Shown: positions 17,786 to 27,840, numbered from the stretch's first letter. The stretch is DNA of 64,000 nucleotides from Chromobacterium alkanivorans (GCF_016937655.1 NZ_JAFHKL010000006.1:1-64000); one strand, 5' to 3'. The notes: generated by a model not told the origin, from the letters alone. Made by a program: numbers and translations.

Positions 17786-19321
17786 TCAGCGCTCGCGGCG
17801 CATGAAGTCGCGCGGGCGGAAGCCGAGCGCGAACAGCGCGGCGAAATAGACGGCCGCGCCGGCGACGACCAGCAGGCTCAGCCAGGCCACGCGCTGCCAG
17901 GCCGGACCGTGCCAGTGGACGGGCAGCAGCCATTGCAGCGCCAGCAGCGCGGCGGCCATCGCCAGGATGGCCACGGCCATCTTGAGCAGGAAGCCGCTCC
18001 AGCCGGCGGAGGGCTGGTAGATGCCGCGCTTGAGCAGCGCGCGCAGCAGCAGGCCGGCGTTGAGGCAGGAGGCGAGGCCGATGGACAGAGCCAGGCCGGC
18101 GTGCTTGAGCGGGAACACGAAGGCCAGGTTCATCAACTGGGTCAGGCACAGCGTGATCAGCGCGATGCGCACCGGGGTCTTGATGTCCTGGCGCGCGTAG
18201 AAGCCGGGCGCCAGCACCTTGACCAGGATCAGGCCGAGCAGGCCGAAGGAGTAGGCGATCACCGCCTGCTGCGACATCAGCGCGTCGTGGGCGGTGAATT
18301 TGCCGTAGGTGAACAGCGTGGCCAGCAGCGGGCCGGACAGCAGGCCCAGGCCCACCGTGGCCGGCACCGCCAGCAGCAGCGACAGGCGGATGCCCCAGTC
18401 CAGCAGCACGCTGAACTCGCCGTCGGAGCGGGTGGCGGCGTGTTTGGACAGCGAGGGCAGCAGGATGGTGCCCAGCGCCACGCCCAGCACGCCGGACGGG
18501 AATTCCATCAGCCGGTCGGCGTAATACATCCAGGACACGCTGCCGGTGGGCAGGAAGGAGGCGAAGGTGGAGTTGATCAGCAGCGAGATCTGCGCCACCG
18601 ACACCCCGAAGATGGCCGGCCCCATCTGTTTGATCACGCGCCAGACCGCCGGGTCGCGGAAGGCGAACACCGGGCGCGCCAGCATGCCTATCTGCTTCAG
18701 GAAGGGCAGCTGCCACACCAGTTGCACCAGGCCGCCGACGAAGACCGCCCAGGCCAGCGCCATGATGGGCGGGTCGAAGTGGCTGCTGAAGAACAGCGCG
18801 AACACGATGAAACTGAGGTTGAGGAAGGTGGGCGTGAACGCCGGAATCGAGAACTTGCCCCAGCTGTTGAGCACGCTGCCGGTCATCGACGACAGCGAGA
18901 TAAAGAAGATATAGGGAAAGGACACGCGCAGGATGTCGGCGAACAGGGCGGCCTTGGCCGGCTCGCGGTAAAAGCCGGGCGCGGAAATCCACATGATCAG
19001 CGGCGCGGCCAGCATGCCGACGGCAGTGACCAGCAGCAGCACCGAACCCAGCACGCCGGTGATCTTGGCGACGAATTCGCGGGTTTCCTCTTCGCTGCGC
19101 TGGTTCTTGTATTCGCCCAGAATGGGCACGAAAGCCTGTGAAAACGCGCCTTCCGCGAACAGGCGGCGCAGCATGTTGGGAATCTTGAAGGCGGCGTTGA
19201 AGGCGTCGGCGGCCATGCCGGCCCCGAAAACGCGAGCGATGATGGTATCGCGGACCAGGCCCAGGATGCGGGACACCATGGTCATGCTGCTGACAGCAGC
19301 CAGAGCCTTGAGCAGATTCAT
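17786..19321 (-). CDS. murJ: MurJ (MviN), lipid II flippase
   Basis: 511 residues, typical length, with the 14-TM MOP-fold pattern. The N terminus [25 protein letters not shown] and the following [26 protein letters not shown] are diagnostic of MurJ. It flips lipid II across the inner membrane for peptidoglycan synthesis. It is divergent from rpsT across about 126 bases, the usual arrangement in gamma- and beta-proteobacteria. No clear SD precedes the ATG. Confidence 0.96.
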   Translation of the reverse strand: MNLLKALAAVSSMTMVSRILGLVRDTIIARVFGAGMAADAFNAAFKIPNMLRRLFAEGAFSQAFVPILGEYKNQRSEEETREFVAKITGVLGSVLLLVTAVGMLAAPLIMWISAPGFYREPAKAALFADILRVSFPYIFFISLSSMTGSVLNSWGKFSIPAFTPTFLNLSFIVFALFFSSHFDPPIMALAWAVFVGGLVQLVWQLPFLKQIGMLARPVFAFRDPAVWRVIKQMGPAIFGVSVAQISLLINSTFASFLPTGSVSWMYYADRLMEFPSGVLGVALGTILLPSLSKHAATRSDGEFSVLLDWGIRLSLLLAVPATVGLGLLSGPLLATLFTYGKFTAHDALMSQQAVIAYSFGLLGLILVKVLAPGFYARQDIKTPVRIALITLCLTQLMNLAFVFPLKHAGLALSIGLASCLNAGLLLRALLKRGIYQPSAGWSGFLLKMAVAILAMAAALLALQWLLPVHWHGPAWQRVAWLSLLVVAGAAVYFAALFALGFRPRDFMRRER

Positions 19322-19447
19322 GTTGCGGGTGGTTTATCTAGCGTTGAGCAAGCCCGCTAGTGTACGCCGCCAGGTTTATTGTTGCAAAACCTGAGTTTAG
19401 GGCTTAGAATCGCGGGTTTCAGATTCCGCTCATCAGGAGAAAGATTC

Positions 19448-19711
19448 ATGGCTAACAGCGCACAAGCTCGCAAGCGTGCACGCACAGCCCTTAAGCAGCG
19501 CGCGCACAACGCCAGCCTGCGTACTGCATTCCGTACTGCAGTTAAGAAAGTGCTCAAGGCAGTTGAAGCAGGCGATAAAGCCGCTGCCAAGGTAGTGTTC
19601 CAGACTTCCGAAAAAGTGATTGACCGCATTGCTGACAAGGGCGTGTTCCACAAGAACAAGGCCGCTCGTCACAAGAGCCGTCTGTCGGCTCAGATCAAGG
19701 CCATGGCCTGA
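19448..19711 (+). CDS. rpsT: Ribosomal protein S20
   Basis: 87 residues, starting [20 protein letters not shown], a highly basic helical protein that binds 16S rRNA in the 30S subunit. The SD AGGAGA lies about 8 nt before the ATG. The frame is open upstream but the conserved start is clear. It is monocistronic, divergent from murJ, with its own terminator. Confidence 0.98.
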   Translation: MANSAQARKRARTALKQRAHNASLRTAFRTAVKKVLKAVEAGDKAAAKVVFQTSEKVIDRIADKGVFHKNKAARHKSRLSAQIKAMA

Positions 19712-19737
19712 TCACAGCCCAGCGCTGAAGAATACGC

Positions 19738-19764
19738 AAAGGCTCCGCATCGCGGGGCCTTTTG
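19738..19764 (+). terminator. rpsT terminator
   Basis: AAAGGCTCCGC/GCGGGGCCTTT pairs over 11 bp (one G-U) around an ATC loop and ends in TTTT, 27 bases after the rpsT stop. Confidence 0.8.
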
Positions 19765-19798
19765 TGTGTCTGGCGCATTGATTTCCCTAGGGGGAGGC

Positions 19799-20857
19799 AT
19801 GGCTATGTCTGGATGGACGGCGTGGGCGCTGGCCTTGTGCGCGGCGCAGACCCTGGCGGCGGAGCTGCCGCAGCAATTGGCCGAGTGCGGCCGCTTGGCG
19901 GATGCCAAGTTGAGACTGGCCTGCTATGACGGCCTGGCGGCCGGCCAGCCCGCGGCGACGGCGGCCATATCGCCTCCTTCCGCCATTCCGCCCGCGGAAA
20001 GCCGGGTTCCGGTCGCGGATGTCCGGACGGACGCGGCGCCGGCGCCCAGCCGGCTGGCCGAAGCCTGGGACCTGGATGGCCGCTCGCGCGGCGATACCTT
20101 CGGCTTCCGCCTGTACCGTCCCAATTACTATCTGCCGGTCTGGCAGATGGCCAAGCCCAACAACGAGCCGCAATCGCCGACCCGGCCGCCCAGTCAGACG
20201 CCGGGCGGCGAGCTGGACAAGACCGAGGCCAAGTTCCAGCTGTCGTTCAAGACCAAGGTGTGGGAAGACATTTTCGATACCCCGCTGAACCTGTGGTTCG
20301 CCTACACCCAGCAATCGCATTGGCAAATCTACAACAGGGCGCATTCCGCGCCGTTCCGCGGCACCGACTACGAGCCGGAGCTGATCCTGACCTTCCCGCT
20401 GCCGTCTTCCTGGGCCTGGGGCGACACCCGGCTGCGCATGGGCGGCCTGGGCCTGCTGCACCAGTCCAACGGCCGCGCCAATCCCTTGTCGCGCAGCTGG
20501 AATCGGGTGTACGCGATGGCGGCGCTGGACAACGGTCCGTTCACGCTGCAAGGACGCTGGTGGGCGCGGCTGCCGGAGTCCGGCGACAATGACGACAACC
20601 CCGACATCGTCAAATACCTGAGGCACGGCGATCTGCAGGCGATCTACCAATATCGCGGCCAGACCTTCAGCGCCTTGTGGCGGCCCAATTTCGACAGCGG
20701 CAAGCACGGCTTGCAGCTGGACTGGAGCTTCCCGCTGAGGGGCAAGCTGCGCGGCTATGTGCAGGCTTTCGACGGTTACGGCGAAAGCCTGATCGATTAC
20801 AACGTGCGCACCCGCGCGCTGGGCGTGGGGCTGACGATGAGCGACTGGCTGGAGTGA
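19799..20857 (+). CDS. pldA: Outer-membrane phospholipase A1 (OMPLA)
   Basis: About 352 residues. A signal peptide (WTAWALALCAAQTLAAE) is followed by a Pro/Ala-rich linker and the 12-strand barrel domain starting near FRLYRPNYYLPVW. The catalytic motif is LLHQSNGRANPLSRSWNRVY, holding the His, Ser and Asn known from OMPLA. The enzyme hydrolyses phospholipids displaced to the outer leaflet. GGGGGAG precedes both the ATG at 19799 and one at 19805; the second has the better spacing. It is convergent with ackA. Confidence 0.92.
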   Translation: MAMSGWTAWALALCAAQTLAAELPQQLAECGRLADAKLRLACYDGLAAGQPAATAAISPPSAIPPAESRVPVADVRTDAAPAPSRLAEAWDLDGRSRGDTFGFRLYRPNYYLPVWQMAKPNNEPQSPTRPPSQTPGGELDKTEAKFQLSFKTKVWEDIFDTPLNLWFAYTQQSHWQIYNRAHSAPFRGTDYEPELILTFPLPSSWAWGDTRLRMGGLGLLHQSNGRANPLSRSWNRVYAMAALDNGPFTLQGRWWARLPESGDNDDNPDIVKYLRHGDLQAIYQYRGQTFSALWRPNFDSGKHGLQLDWSFPLRGKLRGYVQAFDGYGESLIDYNVRTRALGVGLTMSDWLE

Positions 20858-20927
20858 ATCCCGCTCGCTAGGCTGGGCTTGGAATCCGCGGTGCGGATGA
20901 TGCAAGGATGGTGAACAGGCTCGAAGC

Positions 20928-20949
20928 AGGCCCGCCGCTAGGCGGGCCT
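20928..20949. terminator. Bidirectional hairpin between pldA and ackA
   Basis: AGGCCCGCC/GGCGGGCCT forms a 9-bp stem with a GCTA loop between the convergent pldA and ackA stops. U tracts are short on both sides. Confidence 0.6.
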
Positions 20950-20954
20950 TGCGC

Positions 20955-22109
20955 TTATTGCAGCAGCGCGGCCGCCTGGCGCGCCATCTCGCCTTCCTCG
21001 TCGGTGGGCAGCACATAGGCCGCGCGCGCGCTGGCGGCGGTGGTCAGCCGCCGCGCCTGGGCCAGGTTGGCGGCCTGGTCGGCCTCAAAGCCCAGCCAGG
21101 CCAGCTGTTGCAGCACCCGGCCGCGCACCTCCGGCGAATGCTCGCCCACGCCGGCGGTGAACACCAGCGCGTCCAGGCCCTTCATCGCCGCGGCCAGGCT
21201 GGCCACTTCGCGCGCCACCCGGTAACAGAACAGCTCGATGGCCTCGCGCGCCGCCGGCAGGTCGCTGGCCAGCAGTTCGCGCATATCGGACGACAGGCCG
21301 GAGACGCCGAGCAGGCCGGAGTTCTTGTACAGCTCGCGCCGCACATCGGCCACGCTCATGCCGGCCTGTTCCTGCCAGTAGAGGATGACTTCCGGGTCGA
21401 TGTAGCCGGGGCGGCTGCCCATCATCAGCCCGTCCACCGCGGAGAAGCCCATGCTGGAAGCCATGCTGCGGCCGGCGTCCAGCGCGCAGGCGCTGGCGCC
21501 GCTGCCCAGGTGGCAGACCACCACCTTGGCGCGCTCCAGGCCCAGTTCCGGCAGCCGCCTGGCGATGGCGGCGTAGGACAGGCCGTGGAAGCCGTAGCGG
21601 CGCACCCCGTCGTCGTGCCAGTGGCGGGCGATGCCGAAGCGGGTGGCCACCTCCGGCTGCTGGGCGTGGAAGGCGGTGTCGAAGCAGGCGAACTGCGGCA
21701 GCCGGGCGTCGTACTCCTCGAAGGCGGAAATCACCGACAGGCTGACCGGCTGATGCAGCGGCGCCAGCGCCACGTAGTCCTCCAGCTGGGCGCGGATGTC
21801 GGCGTCCAGCCGTACGGCGGCGGTGAAGCGGCCGCCGCCGTGCACCACCCGGTGCACCACGGCCAGCGGCTCCAGCTGCTGGTCGGCCAGGCTGTTGATC
21901 ACCGCGGCGATGGCGTTGGCGCGGCCGCCGTCGTCCAGCGCGTGGCGGCTCAGCGTCTGGCCCTTGCCGTCCAGCAATTGCAGTTCCGGCTTGGCCTGGC
22001 CGAAGCGGTCCACCATGCCGCGCGCCAGCAGCTGGCGCCCGTCCGGCGCGAAGGCGCGGAATTTCAGCGTGGAGGAGCCGGCGTTGACGGCGAGCAGCAC
22101 CCTGCTCAT
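20955..22109 (-). CDS. ackA: AckA, acetate/short-chain acyl kinase
   Basis: 384 residues from the ATG at 22109, which overlaps the stop of the upstream transferase (ATGA). ASKHA-fold landmarks: VLLAVNAGSSTLKF, RVVHGGGRF, FDTAFHAQQPEVATRFGIA, YGFHGLSYAAIA, VVCHLGSGASACAL and FTAGVGEHSPEVR. It interconverts acetyl phosphate plus ADP with acetate plus ATP. As last gene of a fabI-pta-ackA operon it may act in overflow metabolism or on other acyl phosphates; the substrate is not settled by sequence. Confidence 0.95.
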   Translation of the reverse strand: MSRVLLAVNAGSSTLKFRAFAPDGRQLLARGMVDRFGQAKPELQLLDGKGQTLSRHALDDGGRANAIAAVINSLADQQLEPLAVVHRVVHGGGRFTAAVRLDADIRAQLEDYVALAPLHQPVSLSVISAFEEYDARLPQFACFDTAFHAQQPEVATRFGIARHWHDDGVRRYGFHGLSYAAIARRLPELGLERAKVVVCHLGSGASACALDAGRSMASSMGFSAVDGLMMGSRPGYIDPEVILYWQEQAGMSVADVRRELYKNSGLLGVSGLSSDMRELLASDLPAAREAIELFCYRVAREVASLAAAMKGLDALVFTAGVGEHSPEVRGRVLQQLAWLGFEADQAANLAQARRLTTAASARAAYVLPTDEEGEMARQAAALLQ

Positions 22110-23041
22110 GGCCGCGGCCCGCTTTGCCGGCGCTTGTGCGCCAGCAAATTGGCCACGGCGGCGGAGGCGAGGCGGCCGTTGGCGTCGTCGGCGCGGCTGG
22201 TCAGCACGATGGGCGCGCGCGCGCCCATCACGATGCCGGCCGAAGCCGCGGCGGCCAGATAGGTCAGCTGCTTGCCCAGCATATTGCCGGCTTCCAGATC
22301 CGGCACCAGCAGGATGTCCGGGTCGCCTGCCACCGGCGAGACGATGCCCTTGCTGTCGGCGGCTTCGCGCGAGATGGCGTTGTCGAAGGCCAGCGGGCCG
22401 TCGAGGATGGCGCCGGTGATCTGGCCGCGGTCCGCCATCTTGCACAGCGCGGCGGCGTCCAGCGTGGAGCGCATCGCCGGATTGATGGTTTCCACCGCGG
22501 CCAGGATGGCCACCTTGGGCTGGCGGATGCCCAGCGCCTGGGTCAGGTCAATGGCGTTCTGGCAGATGTCGCGCTTGGTCAGCAGGTCGGGCTCGATATT
22601 GATCGCGGCGTCGGTGATGAACAGATAGCGCGGATAGGTCTCCACCTTCATGATCCAGACGTGGCTGATGCGGCGGTCGGTGCGGATGCCGGTGCCGCGC
22701 GCCAGCGCTTCGGCCATGAATTCGTCGGTGTGCAGGCTGCCCTTCATCAGAATGTCGGCGTAGCCGTCGCGCACCAGGGTCACCGCCTGCTCGGCGGCGG
22801 CGTGGCTGTGCGGCACGTCGATCAGCTCGAAGCGGCTCAGGTCCACTTCCAGCTCGTCGGCCAGCTTGGCCAGCCGGGCGGCGGGGGCCACCAGGATGGG
22901 GGTGGCGATGCCGTGGTCGGCGGCCTCCACCGCGCCCAGCAGCGCTTCGCGGCTGCAGGGGTGGGCCACCGCCATCGGCAGCGGCCCCAGGCCGGTCGCC
23001 TGTTGCAGGATGTCGGCAAAAGCGTGTTCGTCGCGTGTCAT
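22106..23041 (-). CDS. pta: Phosphate acetyl/butyryltransferase (short form)
   Basis: 311 residues starting MTRDEHAFADILQQATGLGP. The conserved C-terminal region of the PTA_PTB family is seen: ILMKGSLHTDEFMAEAL, RISHVWIMKV, ITDAAINIEPDLL, ILDGPLAFDNAIS, PDILLVPDLEAGNMLGKQLTYLA and GIVMGARAPIVLTSRAD. It makes acyl phosphate from acyl-CoA. Short Pta/Ptb proteins next to ackA and fabI are also annotated as bifunctional enoyl-CoA hydratase/phosphate acetyltransferase, but no hydratase domain is present here. It lies 11 bases after fabI. Confidence 0.88.
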   Translation of the reverse strand: MTRDEHAFADILQQATGLGPLPMAVAHPCSREALLGAVEAADHGIATPILVAPAARLAKLADELEVDLSRFELIDVPHSHAAAEQAVTLVRDGYADILMKGSLHTDEFMAEALARGTGIRTDRRISHVWIMKVETYPRYLFITDAAINIEPDLLTKRDICQNAIDLTQALGIRQPKVAILAAVETINPAMRSTLDAAALCKMADRGQITGAILDGPLAFDNAISREAADSKGIVSPVAGDPDILLVPDLEAGNMLGKQLTYLAAAASAGIVMGARAPIVLTSRADDANGRLASAAVANLLAHKRRQSGPRP

Positions 23042-23052
23042 GGCGGGCCTCC

Positions 23053-23850
23053 TCAAGCCTTGATGTGGTGGCCGCCATCGACATAGATGGTCTGGCCGGT
23101 CAGGCCGCGGGCGGCGTCGGAGATCAGGAAGGCGCAGGTGGTGCCCACGTCCTCGATTTCCACCAGGCGGTTCTGCGGAGCGCGCGCGATGGCGTCCTCG
23201 ATCAATTGGTCGAAGTGGGCGATGCCGGAGGCGGCGCGGGTGCGCAGCGGGCCGGGGGACACCGCGTGCACGCGGATGTTCTTGGAACCCAGCTCGCTGG
23301 CCAGGTAGCGGGACACGCTTTCCAGCGCGGCCTTGACCGGGCCCATGATGTTGTAGTTCTCCACCACCTTGTCGGCGCCGTAATAGCTCATGGTGATCAG
23401 GCTGCCGCCCTGGCTCATCAAGGGCTCGGCCAGGCGGGCCATTTCGATGAAGGAGTAGCAGGAGACGCGCATCGCCTGCTGGAAGCCGGCCTGGGAACAG
23501 TCGGTGACGCGGCCGTGCAGATCGTCCATCGGGCAGAAGGCGATGGAGTGAATGACGAAATCCAGTTTGCCCCATTGCTGGCGAATCGCCTCGAACACCG
23601 CCTCCATCTGCCCCGGCTGTTCCACGTCCAGCGGCAGCACCAGCGGCGAACCCAGCTGGTCGGCCAGCGGACGCACGTATTTTTCCGCTTTCTGGTTAAG
23701 ATAGGTGACGGCGAATTCGGCGCCCAGGTCGCGCAGCACGCTGGCGCAGCCGTAGGCGATGCTGTTTTCATTGGCGATGCCGACGATCAGGCCTTTCTTG
23801 CCGGCAAGAATGTTGCGAATGCTTTCCATCTGACCCTCTTGGTAAACCAT
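23053..23850 (-). CDS. fabI: FabI, enoyl-ACP reductase (NADH)
   Basis: 265 residues. SDR fold with the FabI-type cofactor region GLIVGIANENSIAYGCA, the active-site Tyr-x6-Lys arrangement around YYGADKVVENYNIMGPVKAALES, and C-terminal TIYVDGGHHIKA. It reduces enoyl-ACP in fatty acid elongation. The ATG at 23850 has GGAGG 5 nt upstream; a second ATG at 23829 also has an SD (GAGG). It heads a reverse operon with the acyl-phosphate genes, so it may be a second, specialised reductase rather than the only FabI. Confidence 0.92.
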   Translation of the reverse strand: MVYQEGQMESIRNILAGKKGLIVGIANENSIAYGCASVLRDLGAEFAVTYLNQKAEKYVRPLADQLGSPLVLPLDVEQPGQMEAVFEAIRQQWGKLDFVIHSIAFCPMDDLHGRVTDCSQAGFQQAMRVSCYSFIEMARLAEPLMSQGGSLITMSYYGADKVVENYNIMGPVKAALESVSRYLASELGSKNIRVHAVSPGPLRTRAASGIAHFDQLIEDAIARAPQNRLVEIEDVGTTCAFLISDAARGLTGQTIYVDGGHHIKA

Positions 23851-23912
23851 GTGACCTCCGGGATTTGTAGGGTTGCAGGGCAGTATTGCGGGCTAATGAA
23901 GCAAAGGGATTT

Positions 23913-23940
23913 TTGTATTGACGATTCAGTCGGATATAAT
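23913..23940 (+). promoter_or_regulatory. Candidate sigma-70 promoter for the 24094-26906 gene group
   Basis: TTGTAT (23913-23918), a 16-base spacer and a perfect TATAAT (23935-23940) lie in the 243-base divergent region between fabI and the FmdB-like gene, pointing toward the latter. It is the best promoter match I noticed in the window. Confidence 0.6.
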
Positions 23941-24093
23941 CGACGATTTGGCGGGACGAAGGCTTGATGTTGGAGCCCTTCATCCGCATCTGTCCGACTA
24001 GGCATGCCGGGCGTAAGTTCACGCTCGGATAGTGCAGTGCAGCATGAGTTCGGTTTATTATGCCATCATGATTACTGGTGGGGAAGCAAAGCT

Positions 24094-24354
24094 ATGCCAA
24101 TCTACGAATACCGTTGCGGCGCCTGCGGCGTCGCCAAAGAGCATCTGCAAAAACTCAGCGACGAGCCCGTCGCGCAATGCCCGGCCTGCGGCAGCGCCGA
24201 GTATCGCAAGCAGCTGTCCGCGGCCGGCTTCCAGCTGAAGGGTTCCGGCTGGTACGCCACCGATTTCAAGGGCGGCGCGTCCGGCGGCTCGTCCGCCTCG
24301 TCTTCGGACAGCGGCGGCGGCCATAGCTGCGGCACCGGCTGTGGGTGCGCGTAA
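24094..24354 (+). CDS. FmdB-family zinc-ribbon protein
   Basis: 86 residues: MPIYEYRCGACG, then CPACGSAEYRKQLSAAGFQL, the FmdB-type putative regulatory zinc ribbon (CxxC ... CxxC). A Gly/Ser-rich tail ends in a second Cys cluster (CGTGCGCA). The function is unknown. It starts the group FmdB-DUF502-aspS, an order widely kept in beta-proteobacteria. It stops 6 bases before the DUF502 gene. Confidence 0.9.
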   Translation: MPIYEYRCGACGVAKEHLQKLSDEPVAQCPACGSAEYRKQLSAAGFQLKGSGWYATDFKGGASGGSSASSSDSGGGHSCGTGCGCA

Positions 24355-24360
24355 ACCCCG

Positions 24361-25029
24361 ATGACGCCGCAAATCAAAATGACGCTGAAGGGCTATCTGG
24401 TCACCGGCTTGCTGGTGTGGCTGCCCTTGGCCGTGACGCTGTGGGTGTTGAACCTGATCGTCACTTCGCTGGACCAGACGCTGAACCTGTTGCCGCAGGA
24501 ATGGCAGCCGGAGGCCTTGCTCGGCTTCCACCTGCCGGGCTTGGGCGTGGTGCTGTCGGTGCTGATCCTGCTGGGCACCGGCATGCTGGCCGCCAACGTG
24601 CTGGGCCAGCGCGTGCTGGACATGTGGGACGCGCTGCTGTCGCGCATCCCGGTGGTGAAGAGCATTTACAACAGCGTCAAGCAAGTCAGCGACACGCTGC
24701 TGTCCGACTCCGGCCAGGCCTTCAAGAAGGCGCTGCTGGTGCAGTTCCCTCATTCCGGCATGTGGACGGTGGCGTTTCAGACCGGCCCGCTGCCTGAAGT
24801 CGTGTCCGAATCGCTGTCCGACGACGAGTTCATCGGGGTCTACGTGCCCACCATCCCCAACCCGACTTCGGGCTATTTCGTGATGGTGGCCAAGAAGGAC
24901 ACCCGCGATCTGAACATGAGCGTGGACGAGGCGTTGAAATACGCGATCTCCATGGGCATGGTGGCGCCGAATCCGCCGCCGGCCGCTCAGCGTCCACGTC
25001 TGAACGACGAACATAATCGGCAGGGCTAG
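24361..25029 (+). CDS. DUF502 family membrane protein
   Basis: 222 residues with two N-terminal hydrophobic hairpins (GYLVTGLLVWLPLAVTLWVL and LPGLGVVLSVLILLGTGMLA), then the conserved RIPVVKSIYNSVKQVSDTLL and FIGVYVPTIPNPTSGYFVMV. It belongs to DUF502, inner-membrane proteins of unknown function. It is co-directional with and close to aspS. Confidence 0.88.
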   Translation: MTPQIKMTLKGYLVTGLLVWLPLAVTLWVLNLIVTSLDQTLNLLPQEWQPEALLGFHLPGLGVVLSVLILLGTGMLAANVLGQRVLDMWDALLSRIPVVKSIYNSVKQVSDTLLSDSGQAFKKALLVQFPHSGMWTVAFQTGPLPEVVSESLSDDEFIGVYVPTIPNPTSGYFVMVAKKDTRDLNMSVDEALKYAISMGMVAPNPPPAAQRPRLNDEHNRQG

Positions 25030-25112
25030 ACCGACACCCTGTCTAGCCCTTAACGCCTTTCTTTCCCCCAGGCGGGGAAGCCTCACCGAATTTGAATAAA
25101 AGGGTTTACCCA

Positions 25113-26906
25113 ATGCGAACCGACTATTGCGGACTTATTGACAAGAAATACCTCGGCCAGACCGTTACCGTGAAGGGCTGGGCTCACCGCCGCCGCGACC
25201 ATGGCGGCGTGATCTTCATCGACCTGCGCGACCGCGAAGGCCTGGTGCAGGTGGTGATCGATCCGGACACCCCGGAAGCCTTCCAGTTGGCCGACAGCAG
25301 CCGCGGCGAATACGTGCTGTCCATCACCGGCATCGTGCGCGAGCGTCCGGCCGGCACCGCCAACAGCAAGATGATTTCCGGCGAGATCGAAATCCTGGCC
25401 AAGGAAATCGAAATCCTCAACGCCGCCGCCACGCCGCCGTTCCAGATCGACGACGAGACCCTGTCCGAGAACGTGCGTCTGACCAACCGCGTGATCGATC
25501 TGCGCCGCCCGGCGATGCAGAAAAACCTGCGTCTGCGCTACAAGGTGGCGATGGGCGTGCGCAACCACCTGGACAAGCAGGGCTTCATCGACATCGAAAC
25601 CCCGATGCTGACCCGCTCCACGCCGGAAGGCGCGCGCGACTACCTGGTGCCGTCCCGCGTGCATCCGGGCGAATTCTTCGCGCTGCCGCAATCGCCGCAG
25701 TTGTTCAAGCAATTGCTGATGGTGGCCGGCTTCGACCGCTACTACCAGATCACCAAGTGCTTCCGCGACGAAGATCTGCGCGCCGACCGTCAGCCTGAAT
25801 TCACCCAGATCGACATCGAGACCTCGTTCCTGAACGAGGATCAGATCATGGACATCACCGAGGGCATGACCAAGGAGATCTTCCGCGACGTGCTGGGCGT
25901 GGAGCTGCCGCAGTTCCCGCGCATGAGCTACGCCGACGCGATGTTCTACTACGGCTCCGACAAGCCGGACATGCGCGTGGACCTGAAATTCACCGAACTG
26001 ACCGACGTGATGAAGTCGGAAGAGTTCAAGGTGTTCCGCGGCGCCGCCGACATGGCGGGTGGCCGCGTAGTGGCCCTGCGCGTGCCGGGCGGTTCCGGCC
26101 TCAGCCGCAAGGAAATCGACGACTACACCCAGTTCGTCGGCATCTACGGCGCCAAGGGCCTGGCCTACATCAAGGTCAACGACGCCAGCAAGCCGACCGA
26201 AGAAGGTCTGCAGTCGCCCATCGTCAAGTTCCTGTCCGCCGACGGCCTGAAAGCCATCATCGAGCGCACCGGCGCGCAAAACGGCGACATCATCTTCTTC
26301 GGCGCGGACAAGGCCAAGGTGGTGAACGAGGCCATCGGCGCGCTGCGCATCAAGATCGGCCACGAGCACGGCCTGGCCAACGGCTACTTCGTCAAGGAAT
26401 GGCGTCCGCTGTGGGTGGTGGACTTCCCGATGTTCGAGCACGACGAGGACGCCGACCGCTGGACCGCCTGCCACCATCCGTTCACCAGCCCGAAGCAGGG
26501 CCACGAGGACCTGATGGCCACCGATCCGGGCGCCTGCCTGGCGCGCGCTTACGACATGGTGCTGAACGGCTGGGAAATCGGCGGCGGCTCCATCCGTATC
26601 CATCGCGCTGAAATCCAGGAAAAAGTGTTCGGCGCGCTGAAGATCAGCCCGGAAGAGCAACAGAACAAGTTCGGCTTCCTGCTGGACAACCTGAAGTTCG
26701 GCGCGCCGCCGCACGGCGGCCTGGCCTTCGGCCTGGATCGCCTGGTGACGCTGATGTGCGGCGCGGAATCCATCCGCGACGTGATCGCCTTCCCGAAAAC
26801 CCAGCGCGCCCAGTGCCTGCTGACCAACGCGCCCAACGCGGTGGACGACAAGCAGCTACGCGAACTGAACCTGCGCCTGCGCCAGAAGGCCGAGCCTTCC
26901 GCCTGA
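25113..26906 (+). CDS. aspS: AspS, aspartate-tRNA ligase
   Basis: 597 residues from the ATG at 25113 ([16 protein letters not shown]). An OB-fold anticodon-binding domain ([20 protein letters not shown]) precedes the class II core: motif 2 [18 protein letters not shown], the bacterial GAD insert, and motif 3 [16 protein letters not shown]. It charges tRNA-Asp; bacterial-type AspRSs of species lacking AsnRS can be non-discriminating, which sequence inspection alone does not settle. A terminator follows. Confidence 0.97.
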   Translation: MRTDYCGLIDKKYLGQTVTVKGWAHRRRDHGGVIFIDLRDREGLVQVVIDPDTPEAFQLADSSRGEYVLSITGIVRERPAGTANSKMISGEIEILAKEIEILNAAATPPFQIDDETLSENVRLTNRVIDLRRPAMQKNLRLRYKVAMGVRNHLDKQGFIDIETPMLTRSTPEGARDYLVPSRVHPGEFFALPQSPQLFKQLLMVAGFDRYYQITKCFRDEDLRADRQPEFTQIDIETSFLNEDQIMDITEGMTKEIFRDVLGVELPQFPRMSYADAMFYYGSDKPDMRVDLKFTELTDVMKSEEFKVFRGAADMAGGRVVALRVPGGSGLSRKEIDDYTQFVGIYGAKGLAYIKVNDASKPTEEGLQSPIVKFLSADGLKAIIERTGAQNGDIIFFGADKAKVVNEAIGALRIKIGHEHGLANGYFVKEWRPLWVVDFPMFEHDEDADRWTACHHPFTSPKQGHEDLMATDPGACLARAYDMVLNGWEIGGGSIRIHRAEIQEKVFGALKISPEEQQNKFGFLLDNLKFGAPPHGGLAFGLDRLVTLMCGAESIRDVIAFPKTQRAQCLLTNAPNAVDDKQLRELNLRLRQKAEPSA

Positions 26907-26927
26907 CGCCGGCTTGATTCGACGCCG

Positions 26928-26957
26928 ACGGCCGTTGCGCAAGCAGCGGCCGTTTTT
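26928..26957 (+). terminator. aspS terminator
   Basis: ACGGCCG (26928-26934) pairs with CGGCCGT (26947-26953); an inner TTGCGCAA can pair within the loop. A T5 tract follows. Confidence 0.8.
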
Positions 26958-27196
26958 CATTCGGCGGCTCTCGGCGTCCTTGGCTTGAACCTTGCGCTTT
27001 TGGCCCAATCTAATACCGGCCTCATACTTGACGCGAGCGCCTGCCGGGCCTGCATTGCAAAACTTTATCGCAACGATATGGATTTACAATTTGCCGATGT
27101 CGGCGGGCCTGATTTATAAAGCCTCGCATTCCGCCGCGTTTCCCGACGCCCGATCAGGGAAGCGCGGTCACACCAAGACCTTTAAGGAGATCCGCA

Positions 27197-27811
27197 ATGG
27201 CCGTACTCGTTGGCAAACAAGCCCCCTTCTTCGATGGCGCGAAAACCTTCTCCGCCGTGCTGGGCGATGGTCAGATCGTTGACAACTACTCCTTCAAGCA
27301 AGCTACCGCCGGCAAGTACGCGGTAGTGTTCTTCTACCCGCTGGACTTCACCTTCGTGTGCCCGTCCGAACTGATCGCCTTCGATCACCGCCTGGCCGAT
27401 TTCAAAGCCAAGAACGTGGAAGTGATCGGCGTGTCCATCGACAGCCAGTTCTCCCACGCCGCATGGCGCAACACCCCGGTGGAAAAGGGCGGCATCGGCC
27501 AGGTTGGCTACACCCTGGTGGGCGACATCCAGCACGAACTGTGCAAGGCCTTCGACGTTGAAGCCGAAGGCGGCGTCGCTTTCCGCGGCTCCTTCCTGAT
27601 CGACCGTTCCGGCGTGGTGCAGCACCAAGTGGTGAACAACCTGCCGCTGGGCCGCAACGTCGACGAAATGCTGCGCATGGTTGACGCGCTGCAATTCACC
27701 GAAGAGCACGGCGAAGTGTGCCCGGCTGGCTGGAACAAGGGCAAGAAGGGCATGAAGCCGAGCGCCGAAGGCGTGGCTTCCTACCTGGCAGAAAACGCCA
27801 AGGACCTGTAA
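27197..27811 (+). CDS. ahpC: AhpC/Prx1-type 2-Cys peroxiredoxin
   Basis: 204 residues. Peroxidatic Cys55 is in FYPLDFTFVCPSE and resolving Cys175 in HGEVCPAGWNKG; an extra Cys is at 116. The C-terminal extension after the resolving Cys resembles eukaryote-like Prx1 (sensitive) peroxiredoxins. It reduces H2O2 and organic peroxides. AAGGAG is 6-7 nt before the ATG. No ahpF is adjacent, so it probably uses thioredoxin or another reductase. No OxyR-type palindrome was identified in the upstream region. Confidence 0.94.
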   Translation: MAVLVGKQAPFFDGAKTFSAVLGDGQIVDNYSFKQATAGKYAVVFFYPLDFTFVCPSELIAFDHRLADFKAKNVEVIGVSIDSQFSHAAWRNTPVEKGGIGQVGYTLVGDIQHELCKAFDVEAEGGVAFRGSFLIDRSGVVQHQVVNNLPLGRNVDEMLRMVDALQFTEEHGEVCPAGWNKGKKGMKPSAEGVASYLAENAKDL

Positions 27812-27840
27812 TCCGTCGCAAGCGGATTGCGTCCGACCCT

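Noticed and set aside
20858-20954. Another copy of the dispersed element (GAACAGGCTC)
   Set aside because: Only about ten bases match the right-end sequence and there is no partner arm or TTCTTAGAA terminus.
26958-27196. OxyR site or clear sigma-70 promoter for ahpC
   Set aside because: Several TTGnnn/TAnnnT pairs exist but none has proper spacing, and no ATAG-N7-CTAT pattern was found.
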